From NCBI GenBank assembly GCA_905212215.1, contig CAJMDR010000031.1:1-12457 (forward strand): a DNA stretch of 12,457 nucleotides, in the 5' to 3' direction. The notes beneath the pieces were generated by a model. It was given only the letters and a program-made list of their open reading frames with translations. It was not told the origin of the DNA and did not search any database. The stretch comes from an uncultured Porphyromonadaceae bacterium. GTDB taxonomy: Bacteria; Bacteroidota; Bacteroidia; Bacteroidales; Muribaculaceae. Position 1 is the first letter of the stretch. Each line of letters begins with the position of its first letter. A program made the position numbers and the translations under genes. Below are positions 6,064 to 12,457 of the stretch, piece after piece.

Positions 6064-7212
6064 ATGAAAAAATTTTTACTCGCAGCCGCAGCCTGCGCTT
6101 TGGCTATGCCTCTTTTCGCGCAGAACAGCGATGAGCCGAAACTAAAAGTTTCGCCTACGGGCCGAATCCTTCTCGACGGTGCCTTGTATTCCGGTAAAAT
6201 CGACGACCTTTTCAAGGCCGGCCTCGAGATTCCCGATGCCAGAGTTGGCGTGAAAGCTACTTATGGTAAATGGAATGCGAAAATCGACATAGGCTACGCT
6301 TATGGCAAAGTAGGTCTGAAAGACATTTACCTCCAGTATAACTTCGATGACCAGAACCTCATCAGAGGCGGTAACTTCATCCACCAGTACGGCCTCCAGT
6401 CAGCTACCTCTTCCTCGTTCAAATGCACTATGGAGGAGCCTACCAGCAACGAGGTATTCAATGCTCCCCGTCAGCTTGGCGTGATGTATGAACATTCAGC
6501 CGACAAATGGCTGGCTACCGCATCGTTCCATGTGGAGCCGCAGTCGATTTTCCTCAACCCCAACCAAATGGGGAAAGAGGGTTACGGCGTCCTGTCGCGC
6601 GTAATAGCACGCCCGCTCCATGAAGATGGCAAGACAGTGCAGTTCGGCATCTCGGGCGGTTTCGCTACCCCGCAGTACAACTCCGATCAGGACCTCAACC
6701 ATCACAGCTTTACCGTGGCAGGAAACTTCCCCACAAGAGTGAACAAGGTAAAGGCCGTTAGCGCTACTGTGGACAATGCCATGAACATGTTCAAGTTCAC
6801 CCCGGAACTGTTGCTCAGCTATAACCGTGTGGCTCTCGAGGCTCAGTACTTCTTCAACCGCTACAACCGCCGCGACAATATCCATGCCTTTACAGGCCAG
6901 GGTGCATACGTCACCGCACGAGGTCTCCTCATCGGCCAGAAATATGGCTACAACATGCTTGACGGTGGTCTCGCAACCCCCGCTCCCGGCAATCTGGAGC
7001 TCGTTCTCGGCTACAACTACACAACCCTTACCAACCCCAAGGCCGGCATATATGGTGGTCGTATCAACGACGTTAGCGCAACGCTGAATTATTACATCAA
7101 CAAGTATATGATTTTCCGTTTCCGCTATTCCTACACCCACCGTTGGGACAGCAATATCGGCCCCAAGGTAGACCTGAGCGCTTTCCAGGCTCGCCTGCAG
7201 ATCTCCTTCTGA
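6064..7212 (+). CDS. Phosphate-selective porin, OprP/OprO-like
   Basis: A 382-residue outer-membrane beta-barrel with a signal peptide at residues 1-20 (MKKFLLAAAACALAMPLFAQ). The mature part alternates short hydrophobic/aromatic strands and polar turns in the manner of Porin_O_P: D-A-R-V-G-V-K-A-T-Y-G-K-W-N-A-K-I-D-I-G-Y-A near 58-79, the L-K-D-I-Y-L-Q-Y-N strand, R-G-G-N-F, L-E-L-V-L-G-Y-N-Y, and a final strand F-Q-A-R-L-Q-I-S-F. The terminal Phe is the usual outer-membrane insertion signal. The family forms trimeric channels for phosphate or polyphosphate. The length is near that of the family (about 380-440). Its place directly after an acid phosphatase supports phosphate as the substrate, although channel specificity cannot be read directly. 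Only a poor promoter-like TACCTCTG is seen upstream (6005-6012), so co-transcription with the phosphatase is favoured. Confidence 0.9.
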   Translation: MKKFLLAAAACALAMPLFAQNSDEPKLKVSPTGRILLDGALYSGKIDDLFKAGLEIPDARVGVKATYGKWNAKIDIGYAYGKVGLKDIYLQYNFDDQNLIRGGNFIHQYGLQSATSSSFKCTMEEPTSNEVFNAPRQLGVMYEHSADKWLATASFHVEPQSIFLNPNQMGKEGYGVLSRVIARPLHEDGKTVQFGISGGFATPQYNSDQDLNHHSFTVAGNFPTRVNKVKAVSATVDNAMNMFKFTPELLLSYNRVALEAQYFFNRYNRRDNIHAFTGQGAYVTARGLLIGQKYGYNMLDGGLATPAPGNLELVLGYNYTTLTNPKAGIYGGRINDVSATLNYYINKYMIFRFRYSYTHRWDSNIGPKVDLSAFQARLQISF

Positions 7213-7242
7213 CAACCTCTAAAAATACCACACAACATAGAG

Positions 7243-7280
7243 AAGAGGCTGTGCTGAATTAGGTTTTGGCACAGCCTCTT
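7243..7280. terminator. Shared terminator hairpin between convergent porin and LRR genes
   Basis: A perfect 12-bp stem AAGAGGCTGTGC / GCACAGCCTCTT with a 14-base loop lies 30 bases after the porin stop and 19 bases beyond the LRR stop. Neither side has a long T run, but the position between convergent genes suits a bidirectional terminator. The same stem core recurs at 11624-11654. Confidence 0.72.
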
Positions 7281-7299
7281 AGATTAAAAACCAGACTGC

Positions 7300-9300
7300 T
7301 TAACGGAGAACTTTACGGGTAGTGCCGTCCGACATTTTCACAATGACTATCCCACTGTAGTTCTCATCCACATGCATTCCATCAGGTGTGTAATATCCTA
7401 CAGGGTACACTTCCTCGCCGTTAGCTATGCTCTCCACTCCGTTATCAGCTCCACCGATTATGTTGAATCTTTGCCATACTTGGGCGGACTTATATGCGTG
7501 GACTGATCCGGTAGGTACACAAAGAGTGTTATGGACGATGAAAACATTATCGTTAATAGTCTGAGGGGTGACGGCGTGGTTTACAACATAGGTGAGTCGA
7601 TCGCACTCCCAAAAGGCTCCATCTCCGATTGTGGTAAGTGTGGAGGGTAGCGATAACTTCCTAAGCCCCTTGCATTTTGAGAATGCTTGTCTGTCGATTT
7701 TAGTTAATCCCTCCGGGAGAATCATGGAATCAAGAGCACCGCAGTACATAAATGCCTCAGCGCCGAGCGATGTGATTTTTCCTGTAAATGTAACTTTCTG
7801 AAGGGTGTAACAACCCCAGAATGTGGCTTCTTTTATTTCATTCATTGCTGCCGACAGTCGGACTCTTGTCATCCTTTCGCATTGTTCAAATGCTTTTGCC
7901 TGTATCTCCGTGACATTGTCAGGAATAAATATGGAATCAAGTCCACATTTACGAAAAGCAAAACTTTCAATTGATTTCACAGAAGAAGGTATATTTATTC
8001 CTCTTAACGATGATAGTCCATCAAACATGCTGGCGCTTATGGTTTGCACCCCGTCGCCTAACCCCACACTCTTGATATCGGTACAATTTTGGAAGCATCT
8101 TTCCCCTATCGTAGACAACGACCCTGGGAGCGTTATCCATTGGAGACCGGTGCATCCTAAGAATGCAGCGTCTCCAAGGAAACATAGCGATTCCCCCAGG
8201 TCCAATGTTCTAATTGAGGTGCAACCTTGGAAAGCGCTTTTCCCAATGTGTTGCACTTTAGAAAGATGGGCGCTGACGTTGCGGATTCTCTGGCATTCGT
8301 AGAATGCATAATCCTGAATGTCGGTCAGAGAGTCAGGCCAGGATATTTCCGCAAGAGATGTGCAGTAATAGAATGTTCTCTCTGATATCTGCCGGATAGC
8401 CGCGGGTATATTGACTTTGGTCAAGCTCCCGCATCTGTAGAAGGCCTCCTTCTCTATGCTGAGCAATCCGGCGGGAAGCTCGGCCGTGCGCAAATTCTCA
8501 CACCAGCAGAATACTCCTTCATTTAGTGTCTTCAATCCATCCGGGAGTTTGACGTCTGTAAGTTGTAGATTATTATAGAAGGCGTAGGCCGGTATATCGG
8601 TGACAGTGGCAGGAATGATTAATTTCCCCTCAATTTTTTTTGCTTTCGGGAAGGCCAGTAATTTTGTCATCGCGAAATTATAGAGTACTCCGTCTTCAAC
8701 TCTCACCGTGGTATTTCCCTGTTCGACGGTGAATTCTGAGAAGTTGGAGCAATTGGAAAATGCGTAGGGAGATATTTCCTTGATTGTCTTTGGAACTGTA
8801 AAACTGGTCTGTTTCAGATTAGGGCATATTATCAGAGTAGATCTGCCAATATCCATCAGCGCTCCGTTCTGAACGCAGAACGAAGTGTTGCCATCGGCAA
8901 CTGAAACGGAAGTCAACGCGGGGCAGTTATAGAAAGCCGATGGATCAATCTCCTTCGTACCTATCGGTACTGTCATTTCTTTAAGTCTGATACAGCTGGC
9001 AAATGCGTTGGCTTTGATACGGCGAATTTCCGGGGGTAAGCTGATGCTCGTCACATGACTAATTCCTTCGAACGCGTTATTGCCGATTTCGACCACCTGA
9101 TACGATTTTGTCCCGTTTCTTGCATATGCAGGGATCTTGACTCCGCTTTCATATGAACCTACATTACACCCTGTCACAGCCACTTCTGTGTCAGATATCG
9201 TGGTGTAGGTGATAGAATTAGCCTTGAAACTTTCAGCAAAAGCCATAGAGCAGGCCATTGCCATCAGCAAAACAGAGATAAGCCTTTTCATACTTTTCAT
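7300..9300 (-). CDS. Secreted BspA-type leucine-rich-repeat surface protein
   Basis: 666 residues. Signal peptide MKSMKRLISVLLMAMACSMAFA, then about 19-20 LRR_5/BspA repeats of roughly 23 residues. The repeated element is A-F-x-x-C-x-x-L-x-x-[VI]-x-[LI]-P-x-x-[LI]-x-x-I, for example A-F-Y-N-C-P-A-L, T-F-Y-Y-C-T-S-L, A-F-W-E-C-D-R-L. Two typical BspA interruptions with D-G/N-G-A-L and I-I-C-P/A-F-P occur in the N-terminal third. The repeats close with L-C-V-P-T-G-S-V-H-A-Y-K and end in a short tail (636-666, Y-Y-T-P-D-G ... G-I-V-I-V ... D-G-T). The family mediates binding to host or bacterial surfaces; the ligand is unknown. An upstream in-frame ATG at 9417 is rejected because a promoter -7 box (9394-9387) lies downstream of it and the extension would bury the signal peptide. 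A second ATG at 9291 is also possible. Confidence 0.92.
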   Translation of the reverse strand: MKSMKRLISVLLMAMACSMAFAESFKANSITYTTISDTEVAVTGCNVGSYESGVKIPAYARNGTKSYQVVEIGNNAFEGISHVTSISLPPEIRRIKANAFASCIRLKEMTVPIGTKEIDPSAFYNCPALTSVSVADGNTSFCVQNGALMDIGRSTLIICPNLKQTSFTVPKTIKEISPYAFSNCSNFSEFTVEQGNTTVRVEDGVLYNFAMTKLLAFPKAKKIEGKLIIPATVTDIPAYAFYNNLQLTDVKLPDGLKTLNEGVFCWCENLRTAELPAGLLSIEKEAFYRCGSLTKVNIPAAIRQISERTFYYCTSLAEISWPDSLTDIQDYAFYECQRIRNVSAHLSKVQHIGKSAFQGCTSIRTLDLGESLCFLGDAAFLGCTGLQWITLPGSLSTIGERCFQNCTDIKSVGLGDGVQTISASMFDGLSSLRGINIPSSVKSIESFAFRKCGLDSIFIPDNVTEIQAKAFEQCERMTRVRLSAAMNEIKEATFWGCYTLQKVTFTGKITSLGAEAFMYCGALDSMILPEGLTKIDRQAFSKCKGLRKLSLPSTLTTIGDGAFWECDRLTYVVNHAVTPQTINDNVFIVHNTLCVPTGSVHAYKSAQVWQRFNIIGGADNGVESIANGEEVYPVGYYTPDGMHVDENYSGIVIVKMSDGTTRKVLR

Positions 9301-9386
9301 ATTGGTAAAGTTTGAATTTTGAGATAGATGTCTGTCTTCCAGTATCCGTGTTATCTGCAGATTATCCGGATAAACAAGAGTCACTG

Positions 9387-9394
9387 CAAATTTA
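9387..9394 (-). promoter_or_regulatory. -7 box of the LRR protein gene
   Basis: TAAATTTG on the minus strand matches TAnnTTTG, giving a leader of about 80 bases before the ATG at 9300. No TTTG lies 19-21 bases upstream; the nearest TTG is about 28 bases away, inside the palindrome at 9423-9437. Confidence 0.5.
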
Positions 9395-9422
9395 CTGTTT
9401 TTTTGCATCTCCCGCACATTTC

Positions 9423-9437
9423 CAATATTAAATATTG
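9423..9437. promoter_or_regulatory. Perfect 15-bp palindrome, possible operator
   Basis: CAATATT-A-AATATTG is a perfect dyad, about 29 bases upstream of the LRR gene -7 box. The size and symmetry suit a dimeric regulator, but no regulator gene is in the window. Confidence 0.35.
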
Positions 9438-9456
9438 TTAAAGGCTGAACGAGTTC

Positions 9457-9490
9457 TTATTAGTTCGGTTTATTTATTAGTTCGGTTTAT
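9457..9490. repeat. Perfect 17-bp tandem duplication in the divergent gap
   Basis: TTATTAGTTCGGTTTAT occurs twice back to back with no mismatch (9457-9473, 9474-9490), between the LRR gene and the divergent beta-helix gene. Two copies only, so it is not a CRISPR. It may be a recent duplication or a pair of binding sites. A small dyad GAAC-GA-GTTC (9447-9456) sits just before it. The rest of the 9301-9622 gap holds no gene I can support. Confidence 0.95.
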
Positions 9491-9568
9491 ATGGTATGGA
9501 TTTTAATCAAGCAGCCTTCTTTAAACTTTAGTCTAATCGTAAAATAAGCTGTTTAATACGATTCAGTA

Positions 9569-9586
9569 TAAGTGGTTTCTAAGTGG
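9569..9586 (+). repeat. TAAGTGG direct repeats, 11 bp apart, upstream of the beta-helix gene
   Basis: TAAGTGG at 9569-9575 and 9580-9586, with starts one helical turn apart, about 40-50 bases before the ATG at 9623. No TAnnTTTG box is visible for this gene, so these could belong to an activator-dependent promoter. Chance is not excluded for a 7-base word. Confidence 0.3.
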
Positions 9587-9622
9587 ACTGTTGTGCAATA
9601 ACTAATCAAAAATAATAACCAT

Positions 9623-11527
9623 ATGACTGATTCAAATGATTCGACTTTAGTTCCCGTCCCATTTTTTTCGGAAGAACTCACACCTGACGGACGGCTTATC
9701 TGCAAGGCGACTGCATCTCGGGGTAATTCTCTTGCTTCGTTACTGGACTGGATAGTAAGTAAAGATGATAATAATAAATACCGCTATGGGTATCGCGATA
9801 CATGGGAGATTACCATAATTGATGATGATTATCCTCAGGTGATTAGTAAAAGGATTGTCAGTATCCGGTGCAATATTATTATCAAAGGATCTGATTCAAA
9901 ATCTAAAATCTACTTTGACAGTGGGGTTGTTGCGCCGATAGGAGACGATGCCATAATATGTTTTACGGGAGAAGACTTCGACCATCGCATCAGCGTGCAG
10001 CTCATAAATCTTGAATTCATGAGGGTCGGATTAACCGATAAAGGAGAATTGCAGGAAGGCAGTAATTTTTACGAAGGCAGCTATTTGCTGAAAATCTGGT
10101 ATGCTAAAGAGATCGTGATCTATAACTGTGACTCTACCCTGTGCAACGGAAAGATTTCGAATCTCGATATCCGCGTGGCCGATGACATTACTGTCGACAA
10201 CTGCCATTTCATCAACGAAAACGGATTGATGCTCGTTTCGGATGAACCGGGAAAGTTTAAGCCCAACGATTATGGTTGCATTATTTTGATACGGGGGCAG
10301 GTAAACAATGTAAGAATCAGCCACAATACCTTTGAGAAATACGGCAACGACGAGGTAATCGCTTTTTTTGGCGATTCAAATGTGTATGATAAGGTGACAT
10401 ACAAGACTCCCGAATGGAAGCAGAGATATATCCAGCGGCGTAATATCGAGGTTACCGGCAACACCATTATTTACGGCTATCCGAAATACGGTCCTATTCC
10501 GTATTTGTATGCCCATTGCGATGTGCTGATTACATTTAATGGAGCTGAGGAATATCTGCAGAATTATCTGCAGAATGTTGATTTCTCTTTCAATACGATT
10601 GACTGTAATCTTCCGGTGTATCGCGTCATAGGGTTCGGCAATCTTGAATGCGCAAAGAAGAACCTAAATGTGAAGGTGCATGACAACATTATCAAGCACT
10701 CATACAACTACGAAAACCTGGGAACTACTGATACGGAGATGGCTGTTGATTTTTCCTTTTCCTATTCTGAAGGAAACAAAGGACTTGCATCGTCTGAGCC
10801 AATTGAGATATTCAATAATACTGTGATTGCAGAGGAGAAAATGTGGCGTTCCGTCCATGGTCACATCAATATTGATCTTCAAGGCGGCTCCGTTGTGGTG
10901 AGAAACAATAACTTTGACAGTTCGGAATTTGTATTAAACCAGCTTAATGACGGACAACCCCAAGGCAGTATTGTGATGCAGGTTAAAGACAATGAATCAC
11001 GAATGGTATTTTCCGGTAACACTTGTACGGGTGTAGGTCTGTTGGGTCGTATCGAAATGTCCAACTGTGATGGCGACAAATGTGATACTTCCAGGTTTAA
11101 AACAGATATTGAACTGACGGATAATTATGTAGACGGAGTTTCGAAATTTTTCTTCCAACCGGAAAGTCAGGATCAGGATCTTGCTCCTACGGAAGTGAAT
11201 TTACGGTTGGAACGCAATTTCTTCAAAACCACTTCCTATGAACTTCTGGCCCAGCAGTTCTCCCCTAAAGGCTCTCTGTGGGCATCTCTCAATGTCTGGG
11301 ATACTCAAATAAAAGCCTCGCCTTCTCAAACCACAGAACCATCCTACTGTACTGTTTTTGCCTATTATCCCTTACCCAATCTGCCAATTATCAATCTTGA
11401 ACGGGTGACATTCATTTCAAATGTGATATATGGGGAAAAAATAATTGGAACCATTGATCTCCCTTCAGCAGAGGCAACAGTAATTGCCAACAATCAGCTT
11501 AACAAAAGCTCGGATGCAAAAGAATAA
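9623..11527 (+). CDS. Large right-handed parallel beta-helix protein without signal peptide
   Basis: 634 residues, not assignable to a named family beyond the pectate-lyase-like right-handed beta-helix fold. Evidence is a long run of roughly 14 rungs with an asparagine-ladder turn x-N-x-[hydrophobic]: N-L-E-F, N-C-H-F, H-N-T-F, G-N-T-I, F-N-T-I, D-N-I-I, N-N-T-V, N-N-N-F, G-N-T-C, D-N-Y-V, R-N-F-F, S-N-V-I, N-N-Q-L, each between short beta strands. The N-terminal 60 residues (MTDSNDSTLVPV...) precede the first strand. There is no Sec signal, lipobox or transmembrane helix. An in-frame stop (9599-9601) shortly before the ATG rules out a longer N-terminus carrying one. Such folds bind or cleave polysaccharides (lyases, epimerases, tailspikes), but no catalytic residues can be assigned. 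The gene looks more A+T rich than pnp or the phosphatase, consistent with transfer, and stands alone. Confidence 0.85.
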   Translation: MTDSNDSTLVPVPFFSEELTPDGRLICKATASRGNSLASLLDWIVSKDDNNKYRYGYRDTWEITIIDDDYPQVISKRIVSIRCNIIIKGSDSKSKIYFDSGVVAPIGDDAIICFTGEDFDHRISVQLINLEFMRVGLTDKGELQEGSNFYEGSYLLKIWYAKEIVIYNCDSTLCNGKISNLDIRVADDITVDNCHFINENGLMLVSDEPGKFKPNDYGCIILIRGQVNNVRISHNTFEKYGNDEVIAFFGDSNVYDKVTYKTPEWKQRYIQRRNIEVTGNTIIYGYPKYGPIPYLYAHCDVLITFNGAEEYLQNYLQNVDFSFNTIDCNLPVYRVIGFGNLECAKKNLNVKVHDNIIKHSYNYENLGTTDTEMAVDFSFSYSEGNKGLASSEPIEIFNNTVIAEEKMWRSVHGHINIDLQGGSVVVRNNNFDSSEFVLNQLNDGQPQGSIVMQVKDNESRMVFSGNTCTGVGLLGRIEMSNCDGDKCDTSRFKTDIELTDNYVDGVSKFFFQPESQDQDLAPTEVNLRLERNFFKTTSYELLAQQFSPKGSLWASLNVWDTQIKASPSQTTEPSYCTVFAYYPLPNLPIINLERVTFISNVIYGEKIIGTIDLPSAEATVIANNQLNKSSDAKE

Positions 11528-11617
11528 TGGATTAGGGTCATGAAGACCTTTTGCCGATTCTCTGTCAGATTCCAGTCTCAGTCCTCTGAAAAACTGAATC
11601 TGGTGAATCACATTGTC

Positions 11618-11654
11618 AAAAAAGAGAGGCTGTGTAAAATCTGCACAGCCTCTC
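11618..11654 (-). terminator. Rho-independent terminator of the right-edge surface protein
   Basis: On the minus strand GAGAGGCTGTG pairs perfectly with CACAGCCTCTC around a 9-base loop and is followed by six T. It begins 39 bases beyond the stop at 11694. It may also stop read-through from the beta-helix gene on the plus strand, where the T run is absent. Confidence 0.87.
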
Positions 11655-11693
11655 CTCTCTATGAATTTGCCGGTTGGCGTATTGTCACTGACT

Positions 11694-12457
11694 TTACTTG
11701 TTCAGTCTGCGCTCCACTTTCTTTGTGCCGTCTTTGTAGATGGTAACCACGATGTAGAGCTTGCCGTCGGTCTCGGTAGGCTCTGCAGTCTGAAGTCCGT
11801 CGGTGGTGAACCAGAGTCGCTGTGCCACATCGGCCTCGTCAAGGTCGATGGCGCTTACGGAAGTGGTCTCGGACGCTTTCAGTGTCCAGCTATGACTGAA
11901 GTCGCTGCAATGTGCTGTAAGCACTATTTCGCCGTTGAAGCCTTCGCGGGTCCAGGTGGCCTTGTTACCGTCAATGCTCAGCGGAGCGTTGGCGGGCTCA
12001 AGGGTCCAGGTAACGCCCTGCGGAGTACCTACGTGGAAATTGCGCTTCACATTGTCGAAGTTGTTGCCGGAATGAAGCACAATGGCAGCAGCCATTGCCT
12101 TCCATCCTTCGGAATTCTTCTGCGATGCCACTACAGGCAGCGTATAGTCACCTATAAGTGCCCATGAGTCGCTGATAGCGGTGCTACAGAGTTCTCCGAT
12201 GGTCTTAGCTGTGCCTGTCTCATCGTCGGAAACACCCCAGTCGGTAGCATAATAGCTGTTGGTCAGGGAGTTGTGTTCGCCCCAGAAGTCGGTCTGCGAA
12301 GTGACGGTGATACCTGCCTTGTGGCCGGTGGGCTGTGCAATTACCGGAGCAGCGTTATAGCAGCTGTTGATGCGGGTACGTGCCGAAGTCTTGTTCATGA
12401 CAGGCTCGCCGAGGATGCCGCCCACCATGGTGGGGCCCTCTACCGTGCCGAAGTTGG
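11694..12457 (-). CDS. C-terminal part of a large adhesin-like (GLUG-type) surface protein
   Basis: The reading frame is open to the right edge. The internal ATG at 12428 is not the start, because residues N-F-G-T-V-E-G-P-T precede it in frame. 253 residues are visible. The first part has the look of GLUG-repeat adhesins: G-T-V-E-G-P-T-M-V-G-G-I-L-G, then I-N-S-C-Y-N-A-A, and the closing N-S-Y-Y-A-T-D-W-G ... W-A-L-I-G-D-Y-T-L-P-V-V. This is followed by a bacterial Ig-like beta domain (W-T-L-E-P-A-N-A-P-L-S-I-D-G-N-K-A-T-W-T) and a short tail A-E-P-T ... G-K-L-Y-I-V-V ... D-G-T-K-K-V related to that of the LRR protein. It is probably exported and surface exposed, with a role in attachment inferred only from similarity. 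It ends at TAA 11694-11696 before a strong terminator. Confidence 0.7.
   Translation of the reverse strand, partial: NFGTVEGPTMVGGILGEPVMNKTSARTRINSCYNAAPVIAQPTGHKAGITVTSQTDFWGEHNSLTNSYYATDWGVSDDETGTAKTIGELCSTAISDSWALIGDYTLPVVASQKNSEGWKAMAAAIVLHSGNNFDNVKRNFHVGTPQGVTWTLEPANAPLSIDGNKATWTREGFNGEIVLTAHCSDFSHSWTLKASETTSVSAIDLDEADVAQRLWFTTDGLQTAEPTETDGKLYIVVTIYKDGTKKVERRLNK

Noticed and set aside
6496..7215. 239-codon minus-strand frame opposite the porin
   Set aside because: Antisense to a complete porin with signal peptide; composition is unlike a real protein.
9301..9417. 39-residue N-terminal extension of the LRR protein from an ATG at 9417
   Set aside because: It would place the signal peptide internally, and the -7 promoter box at 9387-9394 lies downstream of that ATG.
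9457..9490. Tandem repeat considered as a CRISPR or attachment site
   Set aside because: Two adjacent copies with no spacer, no cas genes and no integrase nearby.

Overview
The window reads as a piece of a Bacteroidales chromosome. The evidence is Bacteroidetes-type promoter boxes (TAnnTTTG, one with a well spaced TTTG 19 bases upstream), A-rich rather than Shine-Dalgarno-like start regions, signal peptides ending in the A-Q style typical of the phylum, a DUF4369/thioredoxin-fold lipoprotein, a BspA-type leucine-rich-repeat protein and an adhesin-like C-terminus. The moderately high G+C of the housekeeping genes and the gene mix suggest a gut Muribaculaceae-like organism, but that family assignment is inference. 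No tRNA, rRNA, CRISPR array or insertion sequence was seen.

Layout. Positions 1-864 (minus) hold the N-terminal part of a secreted alpha/beta-hydrolase esterase that runs off the left edge, preceded by a leader region with a long nested inverted repeat (947-1026). Positions 1157-3439 (minus) hold pnp (polynucleotide phosphorylase) with an Arg/Gly-rich tail, its own terminator and a textbook Bacteroidetes promoter. A divergent promoter starts a DUF4369/thioredoxin-like lipoprotein (3562-4647), which has lost the CxxC cysteines and ends in a strong terminator. A roughly 490-base gap (4648-5138) follows. It carries a promoter-like element, a possible 47-residue small ORF or small RNA, and a run of three GTTAAC boxes spaced exactly 11 bp apart. 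Immediately downstream are a class A acid phosphatase of the PAP2 superfamily (5139-5936) and a phosphate-selective OprP/OprO-type porin (6064-7212), with a large stem-loop between them.

The right part is surface and accessory material, visibly more A+T rich in places. It holds a secreted BspA-like LRR protein (7300-9300, minus), a roughly 320-base regulatory gap with a perfect 17-bp tandem repeat and a 15-bp palindrome, a large right-handed beta-helix protein with no signal peptide (9623-11527, plus), and the C-terminus of a large adhesin-like protein entering from the right edge (11694-12457, minus).

How it fits together. The phosphatase and porin look like one phosphate-scavenging unit: periplasmic or exported hydrolysis of phosphomonoesters plus selective phosphate uptake across the outer membrane. 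The 11-bp-phased TTAAC(A/T) boxes in front have the geometry of PhoB/PhoP operators known from other phyla, so this is the best candidate in the window for an undescribed regulatory element. The LRR protein and the right-edge adhesin-like protein end in related C-terminal tails and have closely similar terminator hairpins beyond their stop codons. No complete new defence or biosynthetic system is evident.
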